From NCBI GenBank assembly GCA_943788495.1, contig CALSQO010000001.1:186001-250000 (forward strand): a stretch of 64,000 nt of DNA, in the 5' to 3' direction. The notes beneath the pieces are model-generated. The model saw nothing but the letters and a program-made list of their open reading frames with translations. It had not been told where the DNA came from and made no database searches. Below, one piece after another: positions 56,601 through 60,730 of the stretch. How positions within the stretch are numbered: the stretch's first letter is position 1; every line of letters starts with the position of its first letter. The position numbers and the translations under genes are program-made. The DNA comes from UA16 sp905478895 (lineage in GTDB: Bacteria > Bacteroidota > Bacteroidia > Flavobacteriales_D > Sanyastnellaceae).

Positions 56601-56942
56601 ACGAGCACCACGGCAACGTTCACGATCCAAGACACGACCTCGCCAACGCGCGATTCGGAAGCGATGGACGCGACGGTTGAATGCGACGGTGCTGGCAACG
56701 GCAGCCGACCTCGACGCTTGGCTCGCCAGCAACGGCGGCGCTTCGGCAACGGACGCTTGCAGCGGAGTGACCTGGAGCAACGACTTCGACGCGTTGAGCG
56801 CCGATTGCGGAGCAACGGGTGCGGCAACAGTCACCTTCACTGCGACGGACGACTGCGGCAACGCCACGAGCACCACGGCAACGTTCACGATCGAAGACAC
56901 GACGGCACCAGCAGTGGTGGACGCGATGGACGCGACGGTTGA
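41688..56942 (+). CDS. Giant secreted repeat protein, N-terminal part (interrupted by a frameshift)
   Basis: This is the first 5,004 in-frame residues of a protein that continues at 56701. The ATG at 41688 is followed by a signal peptide ('MRNLLCLLFCCVLSGVSYAQ'). In order: three copies of a ~190-residue beta-rich domain (about 41802-42395, 42504-43086, 43576-44157; landmark 'FLPFFPDLS.DSWVTIGIES'), each followed by a Cys-rich 'CNY..DATEDDGSC' motif; a long array of 50-residue Cys/Asp units with a calcium-loop motif 'DADGDGVCDEFE' (to 47850); degenerate Cys motifs ('LDECGVCGG') to ~48900; a unique domain (48930-49650); HYR/Ig-like modules with 'VECDAVP' (49740-52190); and two blocks of an 87-residue HYR-like unit. 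Reading past 56700 gives a shifted Arg-rich tail ending at 56942. I infer a calcium- and disulfide-stabilised surface adhesin exported by T9SS. Confidence 0.88.
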   Translation: MRNLLCLLFCCVLSGVSYAQTPVETPSPGVPPGYSLSVESFVEHEGVVGSVDFAGYTTYRVYMEMQNESDFLSCISGEADNPMILNSTSSPAWYNDEAFGSEVGAWVNSDVLSFFPELAYDSWLTIGSAHAAEGVEVNVALGEIDLLQEFGSGDNVFVNDETGTAVYTLFPCDPNDMASCDMIAHGAFAGDDLRVLVGQFTTQGEITGQMQVQVFVEGESSQEFRGVIPFTPFAPELVVPGCTDASACNYSEDATEDDGSCDFCSCSGETGAYSLTVEEHAVDVVPGQTTYRIYHNMANDDDFLSSVYGNEDQPFNLSTTTGFYNSQFGGTTAGDINPAFLPFFPDLSADSWVTIGIESQAVAPQVAISTVESADQPWVGAFSFTDESNGQNVDMNDATGGAWYVLNGTPNGLPDENGRVLIMQVTTAGEISGTINVQSFENGEGASSVYSTYVFEGAGDFGPEGAACGCTDSDATNYDESAEYDDGSCEFAVSGCQDATACNYNADATEDDGSCTYADAGYDCDGNCLADADGDGVCDEFEVAGCQDATACNYNADATDEDGSCTYADAGYDCDGNCLADADGDGVCDAFEVAGCTASNACNYDSNATDEDGTCDFCSCATAGMPVSDYTLTVEVHAVDVIPGQTTYRVYQNMVNEDDFLSSVYGNNDVPFSLSTTTGFYNSQFGGTTAGDINPAFLPFFPDLSGDSWVTIGIESQAVAPQVAISAVESATQPWVGAFAFGDALSGQDIAMTDFTGGAWYVLNGTPNGLSDENGRVLIMQITTAGELSGVVNTQIFGNGLGENDVRNTYTFSGSGEFTADGSEVVNACGCTDSDASNYDESAEYDDGSCEFAVSGCIDDTACNYNADATEDDGSCTFADAGYDCDGNCLADADGDGVCDEFEVAGCQDATACNYNADATDEDGSCTYADAGYDCDGNCLADADGDGVCDEFEVAGCQDATACNYNADATDEDGSCTYADAGYDCDGNCLADADGDGVCDEFEVAGCQDATACNYNADATDEDGSCTYADAGYDCDGNCLADADGDGVCDEFEVAGCQDATACNYNADATDEDGSCTYADAGYDCDGNCLADADGDGVCDEFEVAGCQDATACNYNADATDEDGSCTYADAGYDCDGNCLADADGDGVCDEFEVAGCQDATACNYNADATDEDGSCTYADAGYDCDGNCLADADGDGVCDEFEVAGCQDATACNYNADATDEDGSCTYADAGYDCDGNCLADADGDGVCDEFEVAGCQDATACNYNADATDEDGSCTYADAGYDCDGNCLADADGDGVCDEFEVAGCQDATACNYNADATDEDGSCTYADAGYDCDGNCLADADGDGVCDEFEVAGCQDATACNYNADATDEDGSCTYADAGYDCDGNCLADADGDGVCDEFEVAGCQDATACNYNADATDEDGSCTYADAGYDCDGNCLADADGDGVCDEFEVAGCQDATACNYNADATDEDGSCTYADAGYDCDGNCLADADGDGVCDEFEVAGCQDATACNYNADATDEDGSCTYADAGYDCDGNCLADADGDGVCDEFEVAGCQDATACNYNADATDEDGSCTYADAGYDCDGNCLADADGDGVCDEFEVAGCQDATACNYNADATDEDGSCTYADAGYDCDGNCLADADGDGVCDEFEVAGCQDATACNYNADATDEDGSCTYADAGYDCDGNCLADADGDGVCDEFEVAGCQDATACNYNADATDEDGSCTYADAGYDCDGNCLADADGDGVCDEFEVAGCQDATACNYNADATDEDGSCTYADAGYDCDGNCLADADGDGVCDEFEVAGCQDATACNYNADATDEDGSCTYADAGYDCDGNCLADADGDGVCDEFEVAGCQDATACNYNADATDEDGSCTYADAGYDCDGNCLADADGDGVCDEFEVAGCQDATACNYNADATDEDGSCTYADAGYDCDGNCLADADGDGVCDEFEVAGCQDATACNYNADATDEDGSCTYADAGYDCDGNCLADADGDGVCDEFEVAGCQDATACNYNADATDEDGSCTYADAGYDCDGNCLADADGDGVCDEFEVAGCQDATACNYDADATDDDGSCAVLDECGVCGGVGLPGGICDCDGNLLDECGVCGGDGIPEGACDCDGTYPESGYDCDGNCLADADSDGVCDEFEVAGCQDVMACNYNADATDEDGSCTYAEEEYDCDGNCLEDSNNDGICDIEGCTILEACNYDPTANLLMVDECVFPIAEGYACYEVIEGCTDIAAVNFNPYASTDDGSCITVVAGCMLPFACTFDPAATIMDFSMCTFAPCGDTGETPTPQGMLVPGCMQPSACNYNPDATEDDGSCDYGCLIGCNNSLACNFDPQVLYPDGSCEYTSCAGCMVADACNYDDGATIPDLGACDFVSCLGCPAPAACNYNPEATLNDFFVCEYCEFDFENGDDYEVECESDLPVACDGGVAVTSTCSIEDLDVACLLAENITGEAVAYSATTAMGDGPDGAFRLYGASVQGVADSDFFLEDPANPLQLIRYDNGVAIMTGSIISDVNPEQRFDVFVTFEEGQDANAWLDEDPNHGFLVAFGCEPSIEEVFTLKGDQSYLVGQGAYEGDLITLSHMPVSENKRFQLGEGGNSHNCNFGFGGWFAWNGTLLNTPAGGMSGDIIVDLAPDASFAAATCGTESVSIFYTAMESGCDYAETHVQTILRVDTEAPEFTSTPADATAECDAVPAVADLAALLESGELSAMDACEAGDDPLTYAYEGEVITPTNCDGDYTIERTWSAVDCSGNASMTTQVITIEDTTAPDFVETLPGDLTVECDAVPAPETLTAMDNCDADVEVMFAEESAAGACPQAYTITRTWTVEDCSGNVETHIQTIEVQDTTDPVFTDVPSDQNNQCEEAPYTSAASDNCGAVAITESREVISDDACGNYEHLVTLTATDECGNSSDYQFTIVVQDTEDPLFVEALPTDETVECDAIPAPVTLTAADNCDDGVNVMFVEAITNGACPQSYTITRTWTVEDCSGNMSEHVQTIEVEDTTAPVFVEALPGNETVECDAIPDAAVLTATDNCDGAIEVVLTEEITNGSCPESYTLTRTWTVEDCSGNGIMHEQIIEVIDTTAPVFAPHDEFTMAACHMITDPEDPTLLPLVASDNCGSVTYEVTAVLFSGGCPGTWMRNWTATDGCGNVAYALQFVTMYDEIAPEFVSFPANVVIESDANCNADTSPEATGTPVISDNCGDNVEVTLDYVDSAVIESCPGSYSFTRTWIATDFCSNQSSQDQTIEVIDATGPVFTLAPSDQNNQCAEEPYAYAAEDNCTGTVIIYETRDTLSSDNCGNYVHLVTLDAHDICGNITTHEFTITVQDTQAPNWDQSIPLDATVECDAVPVAAVITATDNCDALSNVDFNEIITSTDCEAAYTITRTWSVEDCSGNGAFAMQTISVVDTQAPEFVEDLPADLTVECDAVPDADVLTAVDNCDAMPGVSMMEEISNELCTGSYTLTRTWTAEDCVGNTQVHSQVITVQDTTSPTRDSEAMDMTVECDGAGNAADLDAWLASNGGASATDACSGVTWSNDFDALSDDCGATGAAIVTFTATDDCGNATSTTATFTIEDTTAPAVMDAMDATVECDGAGNGTDLDAWLASNGGATATDACSGVTWSNDFDALSDDCGATGAATVTFTATDDCGNATSTTATFTIEDTTAPAVVDAMDATVECDGAGNGTDLDAWLASNGGASATDACSGVTWSNDFDALSADCGATGAATVMFTATDDCGNATSTTATFTIEDTTAPAVMDAMDATVECDGAGNGTDLDTWLASNGGATATDACSGVTWSNDFDALSADCGATGAATVTFTATDDCGNATSTTATFTIEDTTAPAVMDAMDATVECDGAGNAADLDAWLASNGGASATDACSGVTWSNDFDALSDDCGATGAATVTFTATDDCGNATSTTATFTIEDTTSPTRDSEAMDATVECDGAGNAADLDAWLASNGGASATDACSGVTWSNDFDALSDDCGATGAATVTFTATDDCGNATSTTATFTIEDTTAPAVVDAMDATVECDGAGNGTDLDAWLASNGGASATDACSGVTWSNDFDALSDDCGATGAATVIFTATDDCGNATSTTATFTIEDTTAPAVMDAMDATVECDGAGNGTDLDAWLASNGGATATDACSGVTWSNDFDALSDDCGATGAATVTFTATDDCGNATSTTATFTIEDTTAPAVVDAMDATVECDGAGNAADLDAWLASNGGATATDACSGVTWSNDFDALSDDCGATGAATVTFTATDDCGNATSTTATFTIEDTTSPTRDSEAMDMTVECDGAGNVADLDAWLASNGGASATDACSGVTWSNDFDALSADCGATGAATVMFTATDDCGNATSTMATFTIEDTTAPSATVEPQFDLACAEYDPNAIYGAVFADDCSGDVTVTFVDAPGAGGCLNINQSWYIRTYTVTDACGNATIAQQQLHLIDDIAPVVTIEFCPADVTVEYDDQCDADTSVESLGMAVATATDNCDMPAVDVAYADSDTVNLCGPSFSFTRTFSMSSTDACGNVSAVESCTQVITVTDAMAPSMVVDAMDATVECDGAGNGTDLDAWLASNGGASATDACSGVTWSNDFDALSADCGATGAATVTFTATDDCGNATSTTATFTIEDTTAPAVMDAMDATVECDGAGNAADLDAWLASNGGASATDACSGVTWSNDFDALSADCGATGAATVTFTATDDCGNATSTTATFTIEDTTAPAVMDAMDATVECDGAGNGTDLDAWLASNGGATATDACSGVTWSNDFDALSDDCGATGAATVTFTATDDCGNATSTTATFTIEDTTAPAVVDAMDATVECDGAGNAADLDAWLASNGGATATDACSGVTWSNDFDALSADCGATGAATVMFTATDDCGNATSTTATFTIEDTTAPAVMDAMDATVECDGAGNGTDLDAWLASNGGATATDACSGVTWSNDFDALSDDCGATGAATVTFTATDDCGNATSTTATFTIQDTTSPTRDSEAMDATVECDGAGNGSRPRRLARQQRRRFGNGRLQRSDLEQRLRRVERRLRSNGCGNSHLHCDGRLRQRHEHHGNVHDRRHDGTSSGGRDGRDG
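43168..43467 (+). repeat. Two outlying units of the 150-bp repeat
   Basis: Two 150-bp units begin at 43168 and 43318 ('cgggttgcc'), between the second and third copies of the N-terminal domain. They encode the same Cys/Asp unit as the main array with small changes (TEDDGSC in the first, CDAFE at the end of the second). Confidence 0.9.
44251..47850 (+). repeat. Tandem array of 24 x 150-bp units (50 residues each)
   Basis: Units begin with 'cgggttgc' at 44251, 44401, 44551 and every 150 bp to 47701; a diverged unit starts at 47851. The first unit is variant (IDDTACNY, CTFADAG); the other 23 encode the same 50 residues, from 'GCQDATACNYNADATDEDGS' to 'DADGDGVCDEFEVA'. Each unit has six cysteines and a DxDxDG calcium-loop motif like thrombospondin type 3 repeats. 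Differences between units fall at third codon positions. Confidence 0.96.
52200..54800 (+). repeat. Ten 261/264-bp units, first block (87-88 residues each)
   Basis: The landmark 'atgcgacgg' recurs at 52220, 52481, 52742, 53003, 53264, 53528, 53789, 54050, 54311 and 54575: 261 bp apart, or 264 bp where the linker is 'DTTSPTRDSEAMD' in place of 'DTTAPAVMDAMD'. Each unit encodes an HYR/Ig-like module with 'TVECDGAGN', 'LDAWLASNGG', 'ATDACSGVTWSNDFDAL' and 'FTATDDCGNATSTTATF'. Confidence 0.95.
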
Positions 56943-57425
56943 ATGCGACGGTGCTGGCAACGCAGCCGACCTCGACGCTTGGCTCGCCAGCAACGGCGGC
57001 GCTTCGGCAACGGACGCTTGCAGCGGAGTAACCTGGAGCAACGACTTCGTTGGATTGGAAAATGCATGTGGTCCAACCGGCGCGGCACTAGTTACCTTCA
57101 CGGCGACGGATGACTGCGGCAACGCCACGAGCACCACGGCAACGTTCACGATCGAAGACACGACGGCACCTGCTGTCATGGACGCGATGGACGCGACGGT
57201 TGAATGCGACGGCGCCGGCAACGCAGCCGACCTTGACGCTTGGCTCGCCAGTAACGGCGGCGCCACAGCAACGGACGCGTGCAGCGGCGTGACGTGGAGC
57301 AATGATTACACCGCGATGGAACTGTCTTGCGGAGCGACGAGTTCGGTGACAGTGACGTTCACGGCATCGGATGCTTGTGGCAATGCTTCCAGCACTGCTG
57401 CGACATTCACCGTAGAAGACACAAC
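55353..57425 (+). repeat. Eight 261-bp units, second block
   Basis: The same landmark recurs at 55373, 55634, 55895, 56156, 56417, 56681, 56943 and 57204. The spacing from 56681 to 56943 is 262 bp, which exposes the one-base insertion. The last units diverge ('SNDFVGLENACGPTGAALV', 'SNDYTAMELSCGATSSVTV'), as expected at the edge of an amplified array. The blocks are separated by two diverged HYR-like modules (54801-55352). Confidence 0.95.
56700..56701 (+). other. Single-base insertion (frameshift) in the giant gene
   Basis: Sister units read either ggcaacgcagccgac or ggcaacggcacagac. Here the sequence is ggcaacggcagccgac, one base longer. The frame before it hits a stop at 56940-56942; the frame after it continues cleanly to the T9SS C-terminal domain. 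It looks like a junction between the two unit variants or a sequencing/assembly error. Confidence 0.93.
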
Positions 57426-58866
57426 AGCGCCAGAATTCACACAGGTTCCTGCGGATCAAACGAACGACTGCGACGAAATGGAATTCATCGCGCTTGCAAC
57501 GGATGCTTGCAGTGCAGTGAGCATTATGGAATCCCGTGAGGTCATCAGTGAAGACGGATGCGGCAATTACGAACACTTAGTAACGCTTACAGCTTCGGAT
57601 GCCTGTGGCAACGAAACCGCTCACGCCTTCACCATTGTGGTGAACGATGAAGTGGCTCCGGAAATCACAGATTCGGAGGATGTAGAAAATGGCGGTATCG
57701 TTCCTGTTTGCGCTGAAGACATCTGGGGCACAGCGGACATTCCTGAGCCTCTGGCATTGACGGCAATGGACAACTGTTCCGGTGACGTTGAAATCACTTT
57801 CACTGAAACGTATGTGGGTGAATATGCGCCAAGTGACGACGTAACGAGCTACTGCTTACCGGCTGATCCAGCGACCATGGAAGATGGATTGACTTGCGAT
57901 AATTTCACTTCGCATTCTGCCCGTCTATTCAATTTCCCTGGAGAAGAGTTCTATACACTGTTGGGAGGTTTGGTGACCAATAATGCAGATGGCACGGCTC
58001 ATTTGACCTTGGATGTGGTTGGAATGGGGAATGCGAATGCAGGTTGGACATTTGAAATTGACCTGAATGAAGGCCTGAACTGGCAGGATTGGGTTGACCA
58101 ACCCGGCCCGCAGAGTTTCAAGTCGGATTGCGGCTTGGGCGATCACACCCAATGGCTCTACTACATCCTCCAGTCGTCCAGTACGGCCTCGGGGTGGGGT
58201 GAATACGATGGCGCGGAATTGGCGTTGACTCACCAGCCTTCGAATGGTTTCTTCGGATTCCAAATGGGTGAAGGAGCCAATAACAAGAACGCAAACCACG
58301 GTTACAGCGGTTGGTTCTATTACATGGGTACCTTCAACGGTGCGGATGTGATGGGAACAGGCGACGTATTCGGAGACATGGATTGCAGCTTGCCATGGAG
58401 CATTGAGCGGGAGTACACCGTCTCAGACTGCAGTGGCAATACAACCAACTTCTCGTACACGGTTGATGTCAATGGCATGACATGTGAGCCAATTGATCCA
58501 ACACTCGGTGGCAACGATGACAGCGACAGCAGCTGGGGAAGCGACGCGGATGGCAACGGTTCCATCAGCGACGATGATTCCAATGATGGATCGGAAGATT
58601 CAAAGTTGCGATTGCTCGGACTCAATCCGAACCCGGTGAACGAGGTTGCCTTGCTTTCCTTCGTGACTTCAGTCGATGAACTGGTTACTGTCAACGTGTA
58701 CAACAACGCAGGAGTGTTGGTGACAATGTTGTTCCAAGGCCAAGTCTTCTCTGATGTGCCGATGATGCTCGAAGTATCGGCCAACATGTTTGAAACAGGA
58801 CTCTACCAGATTCAGATTGTTTCCGATAACGGAAGCATTACCACCAAACTCATGGTGGGCAGCTGA
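56701..58866 (+). CDS. Giant secreted repeat protein, C-terminal part with T9SS type A sorting domain
   Basis: This is the in-frame continuation (721 residues) of the gene that starts at 41688; the real coding region is 41688-58866 with one extra base at 56700/56701. It begins inside an 87-residue unit ('AADLDAWLASNGG'), passes two further diverging units and an HYR module ('APEFTQVPADQTNDCDEMEF'), then a domain (57830-58400, 'GFFGFQMGEGANNKNANHGY') that resembles the one at 48930-49650 in the first part. An Asp/Ser/Gly-rich linker follows, then a T9SS type A sorting domain: 'LLGLNPNPVNEVALLSF', 'VNVYNNAGVLVTML' and 'ETGLYQIQIVSDNGSITTK'. Without the shift repaired, the long product would lack this sorting domain and could not be anchored. 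A strong terminator follows. Confidence 0.88.
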   Translation, partial: AADLDAWLASNGGASATDACSGVTWSNDFDALSADCGATGAATVTFTATDDCGNATSTTATFTIEDTTAPAVVDAMDATVECDGAGNAADLDAWLASNGGASATDACSGVTWSNDFVGLENACGPTGAALVTFTATDDCGNATSTTATFTIEDTTAPAVMDAMDATVECDGAGNAADLDAWLASNGGATATDACSGVTWSNDYTAMELSCGATSSVTVTFTASDACGNASSTAATFTVEDTTAPEFTQVPADQTNDCDEMEFIALATDACSAVSIMESREVISEDGCGNYEHLVTLTASDACGNETAHAFTIVVNDEVAPEITDSEDVENGGIVPVCAEDIWGTADIPEPLALTAMDNCSGDVEITFTETYVGEYAPSDDVTSYCLPADPATMEDGLTCDNFTSHSARLFNFPGEEFYTLLGGLVTNNADGTAHLTLDVVGMGNANAGWTFEIDLNEGLNWQDWVDQPGPQSFKSDCGLGDHTQWLYYILQSSSTASGWGEYDGAELALTHQPSNGFFGFQMGEGANNKNANHGYSGWFYYMGTFNGADVMGTGDVFGDMDCSLPWSIEREYTVSDCSGNTTNFSYTVDVNGMTCEPIDPTLGGNDDSDSSWGSDADGNGSISDDDSNDGSEDSKLRLLGLNPNPVNEVALLSFVTSVDELVTVNVYNNAGVLVTMLFQGQVFSDVPMMLEVSANMFETGLYQIQIVSDNGSITTKLMVGS

Positions 58867-58900
58867 AGCTGATTTTGACTGGAACTGCGGTTCACAACGA

Positions 58901-58931
58901 AAGCCCCTCCAGTGATGGAGGGGCTTTTTTG
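58901..58931 (+). terminator. Rho-independent terminator after the giant gene
   Basis: An 11-bp perfect stem (58901-58911 with 58916-58926) closes a 4-nt loop GTGA and is followed by a T-run. Confidence 0.93.
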
Positions 58932-59012
58932 TTTTGTTCTGACTTCTCGTCCCTTTGTTATGCGGCGGTTTGTCAAATCGGTCGGACCTTTGCGTTATCA
59001 ATTTTGAATGCC

Positions 59013-59525
59013 ATGGTAACCCAACGCTCCCCCAAAGAAACGTATGCCTCAAGCACACGCATTGTCATGCCCAATGACACGAATACCCTTGGAAATTTGA
59101 TGGGGGGTAACTTGCTCAATTGGATGGACATCAATGCAGCCATCAGCGCGCATCGTTGTAGCCGTCGCATCTGTGTGACGGCTGCAGTAAACAATGTCTC
59201 TTTCAAAAAACCCATCAAATTGGGTGACATTGTGACGATCCATGCGGAGGTGACCCGAACGTTCAATAGTTCCATGGAAGTCTTCATGCGGGTGCACGTT
59301 GAAAACCACCTGACGGGAGAGCAAAGTTTGTGCAACGAGGCCATGTACACCTTTGTCGCGGTGGACCAGTTGGGTGCTCCAATTGCGGTTCCAGCCGTTT
59401 TGCCAGAGACTGAAGAAGAGCAAGAGCGTTACGCTGGGGCTCTCCGGCGCAGGCAATTGCGTCTCGTACTTGCCGGTAAGATGAAGCCAGCGGACGCGAC
59501 AGAGCTGAAAGCTTTGTTTGATTGA
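59013..59525 (+). CDS. Acyl-CoA thioesterase (hot-dog fold)
   Basis: The 170-residue protein hydrolyses acyl-CoA to the free acid and CoA. The ATG at 59013 is followed by 'SSTRIVMPNDTNTLGNLMGG', which matches the YciA/BFIT-type family start, and 'LLNWMDINAAISAHRCSR', which contains the helix with the acidic catalytic residue (Asp in 'WMD'). 'VSFKKPIKLGDIVTIHAEV' and 'FTVV'-like 'TFVAVDQLGAPIAVPAV' complete the fold. The upstream open frame to 58875 overlaps the terminator and is not coding. A near-consensus CAATTTTG box ends 6 bp before the ATG. It ends 1 bp from the convergent glycosyltransferase stop. Chain-length preference is unknown. Confidence 0.92.
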   Translation: MVTQRSPKETYASSTRIVMPNDTNTLGNLMGGNLLNWMDINAAISAHRCSRRICVTAAVNNVSFKKPIKLGDIVTIHAEVTRTFNSSMEVFMRVHVENHLTGEQSLCNEAMYTFVAVDQLGAPIAVPAVLPETEEEQERYAGALRRRQLRLVLAGKMKPADATELKALFD

Positions 59526-59526
59526 G

Positions 59527-60498
59527 TTAAGATGCGAATGTATGCTGGTGCATGCATTCTGATTCTCCCCGGAACCGGCAACGATTGCCCAACTTTGAGC
59601 AGGGACGCATGGGGTCTTTGCCCTCCGGCAATATCGCGATTGATCCATCAGTGGGTCGCCAAGGGCTCATGCCCAAAGAAGGCCGCGTGCAGCCCCAAAT
59701 GGATGTCACAGGTGTCCCCATTGCTGCAGCGAGGTGCATCATGCCCGTGTCTCCGGAATACGCTTTTTCAGCTTCACGAATCAACGCCGCAGATTCTTCA
59801 ATGGACGTTTTTCCAACGAGATTCACAACGGAATCATCGAATCCCTTGCTCAGGATTTCTCCCGTTTCAGCATCGGCGTTGCCTCCAATGAGGACGGTTC
59901 GAAGGCCATTGGCCTGGGCCTCGAGAATGATGGATTGCATCAGTTTGAGGGGCATTTGTTTCCCCATGTGCGCCGCACCGACAGCAATGGTCTTCCAAGG
60001 GCCTGCCGAGCGATCGAAGCCGGTCGGCAACACGGCGGATACAAAAATAGTGGGCCAGGCATCGGGCGTATTCGCTCCAAATGCTCCGCGAAATGAGTCG
60101 ATGTAACGCTCGACGATGTGAGCAATGGGACGTTTTTGCCATCCACGAACGAGCATCCACTTCGCCAGGTTTTCTTTTTTTAAGGTGAACGCCACGCAAC
60201 CGATGGCACGTTTGATGGCCCGCGATCGAACGTTGGAATGCAGGTCAATGATGTAGTCAATTTCAGCTGCTTTGAGCACCTCAGTCACCTCAGATGTGGC
60301 TCGATCAATCGTATGGATCGTGTCCACAAGTGATCCAAACCCTTCAACGACAGGCCGCATATTTGACTTGGTGAGGAAATGAATTTCGCTCGGTCCATGA
60401 ATGGCCGCACGAAGGCTGGCCAACGCGGGAGCGGTGAGTAACACATCTCCGATGGATGAGAACCGAATGACGAGTATGCGGGCAGGCCGGGTGGACAT
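59527..60498 (-). CDS. Glycosyltransferase family 9 (heptosyltransferase-like)
   Basis: GT9 enzymes transfer heptose or related sugars to the lipopolysaccharide core. The 323-residue protein has the family start 'ILVIRFSSIGDVLLTAPAL', the acceptor-domain segment 'YIIDLHSNVRSRAIKRAIG' and the donor-binding 'KAYSGDTGMMHLAAAMGTPV' followed by 'SIWGCTRPSLGMSPW'. No membrane segment is present, as expected for a cytoplasmic peripheral enzyme. The exact sugar is not deducible, and Bacteroidota members often differ from enterobacterial WaaC/WaaF. The ATG lies 4 bp after a TAGCTTTG box. It is monocistronic. Confidence 0.9.
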   Translation of the reverse strand: MSTRPARILVIRFSSIGDVLLTAPALASLRAAIHGPSEIHFLTKSNMRPVVEGFGSLVDTIHTIDRATSEVTEVLKAAEIDYIIDLHSNVRSRAIKRAIGCVAFTLKKENLAKWMLVRGWQKRPIAHIVERYIDSFRGAFGANTPDAWPTIFVSAVLPTGFDRSAGPWKTIAVGAAHMGKQMPLKLMQSIILEAQANGLRTVLIGGNADAETGEILSKGFDDSVVNLVGKTSIEESAALIREAEKAYSGDTGMMHLAAAMGTPVTSIWGCTRPSLGMSPWRPTDGSIAILPEGKDPMRPCSKLGNRCRFRGESECMHQHTFAS

Positions 60499-60502
60499 GT
60501 TG

Positions 60503-60510
60503 CAAAGCTA
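60503..60510 (-). promoter_or_regulatory. -7 element TAGCTTTG, 4 bp before the GT9 ATG
   Basis: The minus strand reads TAGCTTTG, CAAC, ATG. An exact TAnnTTTG match and another probable leaderless start. No -33 box seen. Confidence 0.55.
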
Positions 60511-60524
60511 AGTAAGCCATTAAA

Positions 60525-60555
60525 AGAAAAGGCGTCCCTAAGAGGACGCCTTTTC
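60525..60555 (-). terminator. Terminator after tRNA-Ser
   Basis: A 7-bp GC stem GGCGTCC/GGACGCC (60531-60537 with 60544-60550), extended by A-T pairs, has T-rich ends on both strands. It ends tRNA-Ser before the GT9 promoter. Confidence 0.85.
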
Positions 60556-60561
60556 AAACTG

Positions 60562-60648
60562 TGGAGAGACCGGGATTCGAACCCGGGTTACCCTCTCAGG
60601 TAAACACGCTTTCCAAGCGTGCGCCTTAAGCCACTCGGCCACCTCTCC
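60562..60648 (-). tRNA. tRNA-Ser (anticodon GGA)
   Basis: An 87-nt type II tRNA on the minus strand: acceptor GGAGAGG, anticodon stem CACGC/GCGTG with loop TTGGAAA (anticodon GGA), a long variable arm and T loop TTCGAAT. The discriminator base reads A, whereas G is usual in bacterial tRNA-Ser; CCA is not encoded. Confidence 0.95.
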
Positions 60649-60678
60649 AAATTCCTGCAGTTACCTGCAGAGCGGATG

Positions 60679-60711
60679 CAAAAGTACCGAAAAACAAGAC
60701 GTGAATCCAAA
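60679..60711 (-). promoter_or_regulatory. Full promoter of tRNA-Ser (TTTG - 21 bp - TACTTTTG)
   Basis: On the minus strand a TTTG -33 box (60708-60711) and an exact TAnnTTTG -7 box (60679-60686) are spaced by 21 bp. The tRNA begins 30 bp downstream. Confidence 0.65.
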
Positions 60712-60730
60712 TTGCTAAACGGTGCTGATT

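Noticed and set aside
56690..56710. Programmed ribosomal frameshifting at the split of the giant gene
   Set aside because: There is no slippery heptamer or homopolymer run at the site, and the change coincides with a hybrid of two repeat variants. An insertion or error is simpler.
52200..57425. Repeats as traces of transposable elements
   Set aside because: No terminal inverted repeats, target duplications or transposase; the units are in-frame protein modules.
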